Below are positions 42,041 through 50,062 of a stretch of DNA of 64,000 nt, in pieces. This DNA is from Ktedonosporobacter rubrisoli. GTDB taxonomy: Bacteria; Chloroflexota; Ktedonobacteria; Ktedonobacterales; Ktedonobacteraceae. A program made the position numbers and the translations under genes. Numbering within the stretch: the first letter of the stretch is position 1; each line of letters opens with the position of its first letter. The notes beneath the pieces were generated by a model. The model saw nothing but the letters and a program-made list of their open reading frames with translations, made no database searches and was not told where the DNA came from. The stretch covers positions 2,542,001 through 2,606,000 of the forward strand of contig NZ_CP035758.1 of assembly GCF_004208415.1 (NCBI RefSeq), given 5' to 3'.

Positions 42041-43285
42041 TTGTCCAGTCGCTTTCCGCATTCCAGAGCGAATCAGAACCAGGAACATTTTGCTCTATGC
42101 ACAACTCACACTATCCCTCAAGCTTCCCTTACTGCCCAGCTAGAGGAGCGTATCGCAACGGCATATCCACGGCTTTGCCGTCTTGCCCAGGCCACTGGCG
42201 TTCCCTCTAATGCTGTTGAGGATGTAGTACAAGAAGCCTTGGTCGCTGCGTGGCAGCATTTGGATCATCTGCGCTCTCCAGAGCGTTTTGATGCGTGGCT
42301 AGACCGTATTTGTCGTAATGCTGCCTACCAGTATCATCGTAGGCAGCCATTGCATGAGAAGCTTTTCGCCGAACATCCCGAAGGCGACCTGGCCCTTGCC
42401 TTAGATAGTTCTCATTCTAGCGGCTGTGATCCTGCTGAGGAGTATGATAGCCAGGCCTTGAATGCGCTCCTTGAGCGCGCTTTGAGCTTATTACCTGCGG
42501 AAGCTCGCCAGATATTGGAAGCCCATTATCTTGTGGAGGTTCCTCAACGGGAACTGGCGCTTCGCTTAGGTATTACAATCAGCGCTTTGGAGTCTCGCCT
42601 GCACCGTGCGCGCGGATCTCTACGTCAGGTGCTTTGCAATGATCTGCAAGCAGAGGCCATTGATTTTGGCTTGCTTTCTGCTCAGGAAACGCTTTTGACC
42701 TGGCGCCAGACGCGTCTATGGTGCCATTTATGCGGACAGCATCGGTTACTGAGCGCTTTTGAGTCTTGTGGGCAGGGAAACATCAACTTCCGCTTGCGCT
42801 GCCCACAGTGCTGGCCTCGCTTCGGTCTCGATGCCCTCGATAGCAATGGTATAACTCACCTTGGGGAAGTACGTTCTGCGCGGCCTGCACTTAAGCGTAC
42901 GATGCGAAGCCTGATTACCCATTTCAGCCAGGCGCTGCAGATGGGATATGAAACATGCTCGTGTTGTGGATCATCTGCTCAGGTGCGGATAGTGAGTCCA
43001 GGTGAGGGATCATTTCCCCTTCCCCAGAAGTTTTGGCTGCGTTCAGATTGCCCTATCTGCGGACCTCGCTTGAACACGCTGGATGACGTAGTGTGCTGGT
43101 CCAATCCGTCGCTGCAAAAGTTTATCACTGTGTATCCACGTCATATTACGGAACCTGATGCCGTGGTGAACTATGCTGGCCAGGAAGTGATTCGCTTTAG
43201 CTTCATCTCAGTGACCAGTACAGCACGCCTGAGAGTGTTGGTCCAGCGAGAGACGCTGCAAGTTCTGACGGCCTTCCAGGAATAG
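42041..43285 (+). CDS. ECF-type RNA polymerase sigma factor with C-terminal zinc-ribbon region
   Basis: The 414-residue protein starts at a TTG with a strong AAGGAGG site 10 bases upstream. Region 2 is in about residues 40-105 (LCRLAQATGVPSNAVEDVVQEALVAAWQHL, then FDAWLDRICRNAAYQYHRR) and region 4 in about 150-200 (LSLLPAEARQILEAHYL, then RELALRLGITISALESRLHRARGSL). The remaining 215 residues contain four Cys-x-x-Cys knuckles in two ribbons (CHLC with CPQC; CSCC with CPIC) and a beta-rich tail. That makes it more than twice the length of a minimal ECF factor. The tail may act as a built-in sensor or anti-sigma domain, as in other ECF groups with C-terminal extensions. It lies behind thiS but has its own ribosome site. 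Confidence 0.9.
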   Translation: MSSRFPHSRANQNQEHFALCTTHTIPQASLTAQLEERIATAYPRLCRLAQATGVPSNAVEDVVQEALVAAWQHLDHLRSPERFDAWLDRICRNAAYQYHRRQPLHEKLFAEHPEGDLALALDSSHSSGCDPAEEYDSQALNALLERALSLLPAEARQILEAHYLVEVPQRELALRLGITISALESRLHRARGSLRQVLCNDLQAEAIDFGLLSAQETLLTWRQTRLWCHLCGQHRLLSAFESCGQGNINFRLRCPQCWPRFGLDALDSNGITHLGEVRSARPALKRTMRSLITHFSQALQMGYETCSCCGSSAQVRIVSPGEGSFPLPQKFWLRSDCPICGPRLNTLDDVVCWSNPSLQKFITVYPRHITEPDAVVNYAGQEVIRFSFISVTSTARLRVLVQRETLQVLTAFQE

Positions 43286-43360
43286 TCCTATCTATTCCTG
43301 AGCCATGCTAGAAAATTACGATAACTCTTCTCTTATCTAGCATATCTGTCTGCCTTTTTT
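43278..43360 (+). terminator. Tandem hairpins and U-tract after the sigma factor
   Basis: AGGAATAG/CTATTCCT (43278-43285 with 43292-43299) overlaps the stop codon. A second stem ATGCTAGA/TCTAGCAT (43305-43312 with 43336-43343) is followed by a run of T near 43354-43360. The next gene starts at 43378. Confidence 0.65.
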
Positions 43361-43377
43361 CTGAAGGGAAACTTATC

Positions 43378-44658
43378 ATGGAAAAGTATGAAGCCCTCAT
43401 AAGCCCACGCCTGGCCGCTTTGCAGTCAGCTCTTGAAGCTGGAAACACTACAGCCTTGTCCGCTTTCTGGCGCGAAATGAGTCTCCAGGAAACTCCTCTA
43501 ATTGAGCCTATTGAGCATGATGAGCAGCGCTGCCTTGTCACGTTTCTGTGGCGTGCCAACGAAGAGACTGACAATGTGGTGCTTATTAGCCCGCTCAGCG
43601 ACTATTTTGGGAAGCGGCGTATCGCCAATAATCAAATGATACATCTTGCTCACACTGACCTGTGGTACAAAACATATCAAGTGCCTATCGCTGTACGCGT
43701 TGGCTATCTCTTTTCGCCCAATGATGCGCTGATTGAGGAAGAGGAGCGACCCGATTGGATGGCCTGGATGGCAACACGCTACCTAGATCCTCTCAATCCA
43801 CTGTGCTATAGCATTCCCAGAGACGAAGAGGACCCTGATGACCTGGATCTGCACTATTCCGTCCTTGAGCTTCCTGGAGCTGCTCCCGAGGCATGGATCA
43901 CAGTCTGGCCAGGCAGAAGAGCCGGGAAGGTAGAGCCGTATCGCCTGCGGAGCGCAATTCTGGAAAACGAGCGTCGCATCTGGGTATATACCCCGCCTGA
44001 ATACCTTCCGGAGCTTAGTCCCTATCATCTGCTCGTCCTCTTTGACGGCTTGAATTATCTCGATCCAATCCCAACACCGACTATTTTGGATAACCTGATA
44101 GCTGAGGGGCGCATTCCGCCCCTGATCGCCGTGCTTGTTGATACGTTTCCCTCTGAACGGCGCAACCGAGAACTGCCTTGCTACCTTCCGTTTGTCAAGT
44201 TCTTAACTCAGGAAATGCTGCCCTGGCTTGGCGAGCGATATGCTATTACTGCTGATCCTGATCAGACGATTGTGGCGGGTTCGAGCTACGGGGGATTGGC
44301 TGCAGCTTTTGCCGCCTTCTCGGCACCCACAACATTTGGCAAGGTACTTTCCCAATCTGGAGCGTTCTGGTGGGCGCCAACTGACGAGATAGGTGGCGAT
44401 CCGCAGGAGGTCCGGCAAAAACTAAAGGAGCCTGAATGGCTCACGAAGCAATTTGCCCTGCACGAAAAGCTTAAGTTGTCCTTTTACCTGGACGTGGGCC
44501 GGCTAGAGACTGAAGAAATGGTTGTTAATCAGCATCTGCGCGCTGTCCTGGAGGCAAAAGGATATCCAGTTCACTATGCCGAGTTCAGTGGCGGTCATGA
44601 ATATTTGAGCTGGCGTAGAACGCTTGCAGAGGGGCTAATCGCACTGCTGGCCCGCTAA
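43378..44658 (+). CDS. Enterochelin-esterase-like alpha/beta hydrolase
   Basis: The 426-residue protein has two parts. Residues about 1-190 form an N-terminal beta-rich domain of the enterochelin esterase type (LVTFLWRANEETDNVVLI, then LGDYFGKRRIA-like strands). The C-terminal esterase D/Fes-type hydrolase contains RIWVYTPPEYLPELSPYHLLVLFDG, the nucleophile elbow DQTIVAGSSYGGLAAAFAAF and the His in FSGGHEYLSWRRTL. Relatives cleave ferric enterobactin or other esters. No iron-uptake or siderophore genes lie next to it, so a true siderophore role is only a guess. Cytoplasmic, no signal peptide. Confidence 0.88.
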   Translation: MEKYEALISPRLAALQSALEAGNTTALSAFWREMSLQETPLIEPIEHDEQRCLVTFLWRANEETDNVVLISPLSDYFGKRRIANNQMIHLAHTDLWYKTYQVPIAVRVGYLFSPNDALIEEEERPDWMAWMATRYLDPLNPLCYSIPRDEEDPDDLDLHYSVLELPGAAPEAWITVWPGRRAGKVEPYRLRSAILENERRIWVYTPPEYLPELSPYHLLVLFDGLNYLDPIPTPTILDNLIAEGRIPPLIAVLVDTFPSERRNRELPCYLPFVKFLTQEMLPWLGERYAITADPDQTIVAGSSYGGLAAAFAAFSAPTTFGKVLSQSGAFWWAPTDEIGGDPQEVRQKLKEPEWLTKQFALHEKLKLSFYLDVGRLETEEMVVNQHLRAVLEAKGYPVHYAEFSGGHEYLSWRRTLAEGLIALLAR

Positions 44659-44713
44659 GAGAGGTGTGTAAATGGGAAACACTTTGCCAGCGGATGAACC
44701 AATGAATATAGCA

Positions 44714-44744
44714 GGGCAGGTTGTATACAAGTCAGGACCTGCCC
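44714..44744. terminator. Perfect 8-bp hairpin between convergent genes
   Basis: GGGCAGGT (44714-44721) and ACCTGCCC (44737-44744) flank a 15-base loop, directly between the esterase stop (44658) and the PPOX stop (44754). No U-tract on either strand. Confidence 0.6.
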
Positions 44745-44753
44745 ATAAACTTC

Positions 44754-45158
44754 CTAGCGGGCAAGTACAGAAAAAATGCGCTGTGGGAGGACGTAGACAG
44801 TGATGCGTTGCTCCTTAAGCACATTTTCAGGAGCGTCTGTGCCCAGATATTTTCTGGCCAGGGTATTCACAAAAGTCGTGTCAGTATCGTCTTCAATGCG
44901 CGCAACTTTGCCACGAATCTCCAGGTAGTGATAGGAATCGTTAGGATCAATGATTGAAAGAGCTACCCTGGGATCGCGCTGCACATTGCGGAACTTCTGC
45001 CGCGTTGACGTTAAGCTGAATTTGATATAGGTCCCGTCCCATTCGAACCAGAGCGGCGAATTATGCGGTTCACCCTGCGGGCCAAGCGTGGCCATACTGG
45101 CTAGTGCTTTTACCTGCGTTTTTAACAAAGTTTGCTCTTGCGTAGATAGAACGCCCAT
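44754..45158 (-). CDS. PPOX-fold F420/FMN-dependent protein (copy 1 of a tandem pair)
   Basis: The 134-residue split-barrel protein reads ALASMATLGPQGEPHNSPLWFEWDGTYIKFSLTSTRQKFRNVQRDPRVALSIIDP and ends HYLEIRGKVARIEDD. This is the TIGR03618-type PPOX group that often uses F420, with a characteristic Gly-Glu-Pro-x-N core. It is closely similar to the gene at 45488 over most of its length, so the two arose by tandem duplication; the C-termini diverge (ERIxVYVLPQRIFSVLAR-like here). Substrate unknown. A MerR-style promoter lies 120-150 bases upstream. Confidence 0.88.
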   Translation of the reverse strand: MGVLSTQEQTLLKTQVKALASMATLGPQGEPHNSPLWFEWDGTYIKFSLTSTRQKFRNVQRDPRVALSIIDPNDSYHYLEIRGKVARIEDDTDTTFVNTLARKYLGTDAPENVLKEQRITVYVLPQRIFSVLAR

Positions 45159-45274
45159 TATGCTTTCTCCTCTTTGCCTTTCTCAGTCTAATAGAGAGAA
45201 GGGCCAGGCACTCTCAATGCTTGAGAATACCTGGTATCCTGATGTCAGGCAGACTTTCACAGCTACCGCCCATA

Positions 45275-45306
45275 ACTATACACATTGACATCAATGTTAA
45301 TGTCAA
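45275..45306 (-). promoter_or_regulatory. MerR-type promoter of PPOX copy 1
   Basis: TTGACAT and ATGTCAA (45285-45291 with 45300-45306) are perfect arms around 8 bases. On the minus strand the -35 TTGACA (45306-45301) is followed by TATAGT at 45280-45275 after 20 bases (19 if GTATAG is used). The long spacer with a centred dyad is typical of MerR-activated promoters. No MerR gene is adjacent. Confidence 0.55.
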
Positions 45307-45460
45307 GCGCTAGCCAGCCCGCTACCTGGTGAGATCGCCGCCACGCCTGCAGGTGAAAAGCTCATCAATGGTCAAATAGCGTAAGCTTTCCGTGAAGTTG
45401 CAGGTGTGGACCAGTGAAGCATTCCAGCATCTCAAAGAGGAGAAGATATATTGGGGTAGA

Positions 45461-45474
45461 CTCTCTGCAGAGAG
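45461..45474 (-). terminator. 14-base palindrome after PPOX copy 2
   Basis: CTCTCTGCAGAGAG is a perfect palindrome 14 bases beyond the copy-2 stop. The stem can extend by further pairs (GAC/GTC). No U-tract. Nothing else is recognised in the 329 bases between the two PPOX genes apart from the promoter above. Confidence 0.4.
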
Positions 45475-45487
45475 CGTCACATGTTCA

Positions 45488-45880
45488 TCAGTCCTTACGT
45501 GTAATATGCTCGGGTTTGACATAAATAATGACCCGCTGTATCTCTGGCGGCTCGTAGGGATATTTTGTCCCCAGATATTTTTCGGCAAGAGTATCGACAA
45601 ACGCCTTGTCGGTATCGTCTTCGATGTGTTCGACTTTGCCACGGATCTCCAGGTAGTGGTAGGGATTGCTGGGATCAGCGATAGAGAGGGCGACCCTGGG
45701 GTCACGCTGCACATTGCGGAACTTCTGCCGACTTTTCGTAAGGCTGAACTTGATATATGTACCATCCCACTCAAACCAGATTGGTGTATTTTGCGGCTCG
45801 CCACCAGGTCCAAGCGTAGCGATATGGGCAAGTGCTTTTGTCTTCAACATGTCTAGATCTTGTTCTGGAATAATGCTCAT
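45488..45880 (-). CDS. PPOX-fold F420/FMN-dependent protein (copy 2 of a tandem pair)
   Basis: Start set at ATG 45880 (MSIIPEQDLDML, 130 residues), which has GGAGGGA upstream; the longer frame to 45907 has no support. The core LAHIATLGPGGEPQNTPIWFEWDGTYIKFSL, QKFRNVQRDPRVALSIADPSNPYHYLEIRGKVEHIEDDTD is nearly identical in pattern to copy 1 at 44754. Both presumably bind the same flavin or deazaflavin cofactor. The C-terminus (RVIIYVKPEHITRKD) differs. Substrate unknown. A separate ribosome site and a separate upstream region suggest independent expression. Confidence 0.88.
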   Translation of the reverse strand: MSIIPEQDLDMLKTKALAHIATLGPGGEPQNTPIWFEWDGTYIKFSLTKSRQKFRNVQRDPRVALSIADPSNPYHYLEIRGKVEHIEDDTDKAFVDTLAEKYLGTKYPYEPPEIQRVIIYVKPEHITRKD

Positions 45881-46121
45881 AGTTTCCCTCCATGCCTTCT
45901 TGAGCAAAGATAGTAGTTATTGCATGGGCATTTCATATGCCTATCATAGACTACCACCTATATGGCCCGGTCGTCTCCTCACCCTTTGTTCTTGGTGTGC
46001 TTTAGAGGCATAGTTCTTGCCAGGCTCTCTGTAGATACCCTGCTTGACGTACTGTCCAACTTCTCTTACGCTACAGAAGACTTCTCAGAGAGTTTGAGAC
46101 AATCAAGGAGTGAAAAAAGCC

Positions 46122-47009
46122 ATGGATAAGCGAGTACTGTTTGATTTTGAAATAGCATTTACCAATGGTGGGGGAATTCAGGGAAAGGATTTTCGCCTGG
46201 ATATCGCCGGAGAAACGATCTCCGATCAGGCATTGGCCGATTATCTAGTGCAGGATATGCGCTTACTGATGGTTGGCAGCGTTAAGATCCTGAATAAACA
46301 GATTATAGAGGAGAAGCACAAGCGTAGACCTATCGATGAAGCATCTGGTACAGCCCATCTCATAGACCTGAGCCATACAATCGAGCATGGCCTGGTGACC
46401 TATAAAGGTCTTCCGGCGCCGATAATCTGTGATTATCTCAGCCGGGAAGAATCGCGAAAGACTTATGCCGAAGGAACAACGTTCCAGATTGGCAAAATTG
46501 AGATGGTTTCTAACACAGGCACATATTTGGATTGTCCTTTCCATCGCTATGCTGATGGGAAGGATCTGTCAGAGGTAGGTCTTGAGCGGCTCACTGATCT
46601 GGAAGGGATTGTAGTTCGCGCAAACTACCATGAGACGCTGGACATTGATGCCAGCTTTTTCCAGGGCAAGGAGCTGAGAGGAAGAGCTGTACTTGTGCAT
46701 AGTGGCTGGGATCAATACTGGACAACCGAGAAATATTTTGAGCAGCACCCCCACCTGACGGAAGATGCTGCCCGCTATCTGGTTGCTTGTGGCGTCAAGC
46801 TCGTCGGTATTGACTCAGTGAATATTGATGACACCCGGGGAAAAAGCAGGCCAGTGCATTCGCTCCTGCTCAAGGAAGAAATTCTGATTGTTGAGCACTT
46901 GCGAGGCCTGGAACTGTTGCCCGATGAGGGCTTTACCTTCAGCGCTCTTCCGCCCAAATTTAAAGGGGTCGGCACGTTTCCGGTAAGAGCCCTGGCGAAA
47001 ATCAGGTAA
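46122..47009 (+). CDS. Cyclase family protein with extra N-terminal domain
   Basis: Start set at ATG 46122 (MDKRVLFDFEIAF, 295 residues) with AAGGAG about 14 bases upstream. The C-terminal part (from about residue 80) is a metal-dependent cyclase/kynurenine-formamidase-like hydrolase: AHLIDLSHTIEHGLVTYKGLP, the metal motif NTGTYLDCPFHRYADGKDL (HxxxD-type with His and Asp), GVKLVGIDSVNIDD and LLLKEEILIVEHLRG. The first 70 residues (FTNGGGIQGKDFRLDIAG, then LVQDMRLLMVGSVKILNKQII) look like a small domain that elsewhere I recall as a separate protein beside such cyclases; here both are one chain. Substrate unknown. Confidence 0.85.
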   Translation: MDKRVLFDFEIAFTNGGGIQGKDFRLDIAGETISDQALADYLVQDMRLLMVGSVKILNKQIIEEKHKRRPIDEASGTAHLIDLSHTIEHGLVTYKGLPAPIICDYLSREESRKTYAEGTTFQIGKIEMVSNTGTYLDCPFHRYADGKDLSEVGLERLTDLEGIVVRANYHETLDIDASFFQGKELRGRAVLVHSGWDQYWTTEKYFEQHPHLTEDAARYLVACGVKLVGIDSVNIDDTRGKSRPVHSLLLKEEILIVEHLRGLELLPDEGFTFSALPPKFKGVGTFPVRALAKIR

Positions 47010-47021
47010 AGCAGCGAGCGG

Positions 47022-47059
47022 ATTCCAGGTGCAGAGCTAAGTTAGCCTTGACCTGGAAT
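47022..47059. terminator. Perfect 9-bp hairpin between convergent genes
   Basis: ATTCCAGGT (47022-47030) and ACCTGGAAT (47051-47059) flank a 20-base loop, between the cyclase stop (47009) and the PPOX stop (47068). No U-tract follows. Confidence 0.6.
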
Positions 47060-47067
47060 ATCTGCCC

Positions 47068-47490
47068 TTAGCCAACTTTGCGGCTGGAAATCGCCGATCG
47101 TGCCTCTCCCGCTGGTGAGTCGTCGTTACTCAAACCAAAGGAAATTATGCGGGTAGGAGTAATACGCAATATCTCTGGAGCAAAATACTCCAAAATTTCT
47201 TTTCCTCCTGTTGCTAACCCCTCCACAGTCCCGCGTACCTCAACCATGCGCATCTTGCCTGGGGATAACATATCATCAACGACAAAGGCCGCGCGTCCGT
47301 GACGTACCGAGTCGCGATACTTCTTCGTGTGTATCAAGGTTTCCCCGCCAATATCGATGCTCTCATGTTCAGGATTGTAGCGAAAGGTCACCGGCACAAC
47401 ATGGAGCTCGCCAGTTGGACTAACCGTAGCTAGTCTACCAAAGCGTTGACTCTGTAAATAAGCGATTTCCTCCGGGGAAAATTTGCCCAT
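47068..47490 (-). CDS. PPOX-class F420-dependent oxidoreductase
   Basis: The 140-residue split-barrel protein reads FSPEEIAYLQSQRFGRLATVSPTGELHVVPVTFRYNPEHESIDIGG, then RAAFVVDDMLSPGKMRMVEVRGTVEGL and ends FGLSNDD. This is the TIGR04023-type PPOX group, distinct from the tandem pair at 44754/45488. Typical length and no extra domains. Cofactor likely F420 or FMN. GGAGG lies a few bases before ATG 47490. It lies just downstream of the DHA2 exporter start region on the same strand but 50 bases past the exporter stop, so the order is exporter then PPOX on the minus strand. Confidence 0.88.
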   Translation of the reverse strand: MGKFSPEEIAYLQSQRFGRLATVSPTGELHVVPVTFRYNPEHESIDIGGETLIHTKKYRDSVRHGRAAFVVDDMLSPGKMRMVEVRGTVEGLATGGKEILEYFAPEILRITPTRIISFGLSNDDSPAGEARSAISSRKVG

Positions 47491-47542
47491 AATTTGCCTC
47501 CTTTATTCGCGCATTCCCTCTCGAAAGAGGGGAATTAGCAGC

Positions 47543-49078
47543 TTATTGAGATATTTCGCTAAGTGGTTGGGTAGGTAGTGTAATGGCGACCGGGCGTGCG
47601 CAATGGCAGTGTTTGGCCTCTGGCAATTGCGCGGGCTGCGCTGGAGTTTTGTGCTCGTACAGTGTCAAGAGGGCCAGTAGGGCTGCCAGGAACGCAGAGC
47701 CTATGCAGACAAACACTCCGGCTTGAAAGCCTCCAACCAGGGCATTTTGAATATTCTGCAGGCCATGAGAGCTTGTCTGGAGGAGAACTGCAGAGCGAGC
47801 GCCAATCGCCGTAGAAACCAGGGCCATACCCACGCTGCCCCCGATCTGCTGGCTGGTATTGATGAGCCCGGAGGCCAATCCCTGTTCATCGGAAGCGACC
47901 TTACTTGTTGCGGCGACAAAAATTCCTGGCATAACGCAACCAAAGCCCGCGGCCAGGAAGAGTATTCCTGGGAGCACGATACCTATATAGCTGCTCCCCG
48001 CACTGATTCTCGTCAACAGAAAAAGCCCCAGCATGACGATGAGCAGTCCCCCTATCATCAACCAGAGCACACCGACGCGCGCAATCTGGCGCGAGACGAT
48101 ATTGGATATGATCATCAACGTTAGAGCCATAGGGAGAAATGCCAGGCCAGTAGCCAGCGCAGAATAGTGGAGGGTTTGCTGCATATAGAGGGTCAGAATA
48201 AACAGAAGAGGGACAAAGGTAGCTGCCGTAAAGAAATTTACTATGTTTCCACCAGTCAGATTGCGCAGGCGAAAGATACTGAGATTGACCAGCGGCTCAC
48301 GTGAACGCCTTTCTACCAGGACAAAGGCCAGCAGAAAAAGGACGCTCAGCAGCAATAAAAGCAGTTCGGGCCCCGAGATCCAGCCCAGATGGTTTCCTTC
48401 GGCCAGCAGATAGACCAGCGCCACCAGGCCTGCCGTCACCAGGAACGCGCCAAGCACATCGATATGTTTGTGCTCTGTAGGCGTGGTAGTCTCGGGCAAG
48501 AATATCGGTGTGAGTATGAGCGCCAGCAGACCGACCGGGACGTTGACAAACATGACCCAACGCCAGCCGGGACCAGCCACAAGTAGTCCTCCCAGCAAAG
48601 CACCTATCGCAAAGCCTAGAGAGCTGATCGAGCCGGTAATGCCAAACGCACGATTGCGCTCCGGCCCTTCTTCAAAGAGAGTTGTGATCAGAGAAAGGGT
48701 TGTGGGTGCCACCAGAGCCGCTCCCAGACCTTGAATGCCGCGGATCACAATAAACCAGATTCCCGAAGGGGCAAATCCTCCGGCTAGAGATGACAGTGAG
48801 AACAGTGCCAGCCCGCCCATAAAGAGCCTACGGCGGCCAAAAAGATCTCCGGCCCGCCCACTTAATAGCAGAAAGCTGCCGAAGGTGAGCGAGTAGATAC
48901 TTACGACCCATTGCAGATCGGCAGTTGAAAGGCCAAAGTCGTGCTGCATCGATGGCAGCGCAACATTCACGATTGAGGCATCAAGAATAACCATGAAACG
49001 AGCCAGACACAGGAGGACAAATGCAAGGTGCTGCTTCTGTATGCCCTGGGTTTCTGGCTTACTCACCGAGGTGATCAT
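47543..49078 (-). CDS. DHA2 family MFS drug exporter (EmrB/QacA-like)
   Basis: Start at ATG 49078 (MITSVSKPETQG, 511 residues) with AGGAGGATACCTG just before it; the frame runs to 49156 without support. Fourteen hydrophobic segments are expected. Motifs: VILDASIVNVALPSMQHDF in helix 1, RAGDLFGRRRLFMGGL after helix 2, and GSISSLGFAIGALLGGLL (motif C) in helix 5. It is intact, in contrast to the broken paralogue at 6647. Members expel lipophilic drugs in exchange for protons. Its promoter region is the 394-base stretch before the ABM gene, with a TetR regulator further upstream. Confidence 0.93.
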   Translation of the reverse strand: MITSVSKPETQGIQKQHLAFVLLCLARFMVILDASIVNVALPSMQHDFGLSTADLQWVVSIYSLTFGSFLLLSGRAGDLFGRRRLFMGGLALFSLSSLAGGFAPSGIWFIVIRGIQGLGAALVAPTTLSLITTLFEEGPERNRAFGITGSISSLGFAIGALLGGLLVAGPGWRWVMFVNVPVGLLALILTPIFLPETTTPTEHKHIDVLGAFLVTAGLVALVYLLAEGNHLGWISGPELLLLLLSVLFLLAFVLVERRSREPLVNLSIFRLRNLTGGNIVNFFTAATFVPLLFILTLYMQQTLHYSALATGLAFLPMALTLMIISNIVSRQIARVGVLWLMIGGLLIVMLGLFLLTRISAGSSYIGIVLPGILFLAAGFGCVMPGIFVAATSKVASDEQGLASGLINTSQQIGGSVGMALVSTAIGARSAVLLQTSSHGLQNIQNALVGGFQAGVFVCIGSAFLAALLALLTLYEHKTPAQPAQLPEAKHCHCARPVAITLPTQPLSEISQ

Positions 49079-49336
49079 CAGGTATCCTCCTGAAATAAAC
49101 AATAGCCGGCAGTTGCTTCCGTATACCTTGCCAGCAGCTAGATCCAGTTTTGCCACTGGGATAGGTAAGTCCCTGCTGTGAAAGGTGTATGAGAAGTTGC
49201 GGGAAAAGGCTGCGGAGCGCTATGAGATTGCTGATTTGCCCTGATTTTTGCAGCCTTTTCGCTATAAAAAGTGACCTGTGCTCACGTTTTGGGCAAGCGA
49301 CAAAAGGGTGAATAGCTCGCGACCTGAAAGGCGCGA

Positions 49337-49436
49337 CTAAGGGCCAGGAAACCAACCTAGCTCTGGCCCTTAGAGCTCAAGCACTACTTATGAGAAATGC
49401 TTTGTCTCATCAGAGGCCAGATCGAACCGGCCTCTG
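49337..49436 (-). terminator. Two tandem perfect hairpins, U-less
   Basis: CTAAGGGCCAG/CTGGCCCTTAG (49337-49347 with 49363-49373) and CAGAGGCC/GGCCTCTG (49411-49418 with 49429-49436) lie downstream of the ABM gene (stop at 49473), upstream of the exporter. No U-tract follows either. The rest of the 394-base stretch 49079-49472 is gene-free. Confidence 0.6.
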
Positions 49437-49472
49437 TGGCATACTCATCCTTCTACGCCCATCGATTGCCGC

Positions 49473-49793
49473 TTAACTATTAGCTCGCTCGTAGAGATAA
49501 ACTACCTCATAGGTATGGGGATCGATCTGAGTGGCGTTCTGATTAAAACGATTGAAGTCTTCGCCATGTCTCTTGAGAAAGTCTTCGAAGTTGGTATCGG
49601 TTTGCCAGTGGGCGTAGTTAATGACGCGGGTGCCGTCAGTACTTTTATGCAGGGCAGCGCCTATGAAGCCGGCTTCATCTTTTATCTCCTCAGTGAATTC
49701 AATCCACTGATCGACGAGCGCCTGTTGCTGCTCGGGTTTGGTATCAAAGACGTTAATCAACGTTACCTTGTTGCCATCTCTGGTGATAAGCAT
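49473..49793 (-). CDS. Antibiotic biosynthesis monooxygenase (ABM) domain protein
   Basis: The 106-residue single-domain protein reads VTLINVFDTKPEQQQALVDQWIEFTEEIKDEAGFIGAALHKSTDGTRVINYAHWQTDTNFEDFLKRHG, the dimeric ferredoxin-like fold of the ABM family. It probably oxidises a small aromatic or quinone-like compound without cofactor, or has only a structural role. GGAGGA lies before ATG 49793. It stands between a TetR gene and the DHA2 exporter on the same strand, so all three may form one regulated module, though the gaps (269 and 394 bases) leave room for separate promoters. Confidence 0.87.
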   Translation of the reverse strand: MLITRDGNKVTLINVFDTKPEQQQALVDQWIEFTEEIKDEAGFIGAALHKSTDGTRVINYAHWQTDTNFEDFLKRHGEDFNRFNQNATQIDPHTYEVVYLYERANS

Positions 49794-50062
49794 GTTTTTC
49801 CTCCTCTGGAAAATAAATGATAGTCAAGTGACGAAGCAGAAAGATGGGAACAAATGTGAAATCTGGGCACTGGCAGCTGCAGTCATCAGAAACTATCTTC
49901 CTGTCGTTGCTACTTCGGACTCACCTTATTAAGCGATGGATTGGTGAGCCACGTTGGGAAGCCTTATGTACCCACCTTTCATGCTGTGTTCAAAGGAAGC
50001 AGCCATCAGTGAAAAACAGTAATGATGAAACCAATATAAATTTGGAAGAAAATATAGGACGC

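Noticed and set aside
43378..44658. Siderophore-processing gene cluster
   Set aside because: Only the Fes-like esterase is present; no siderophore synthesis or uptake genes flank it.
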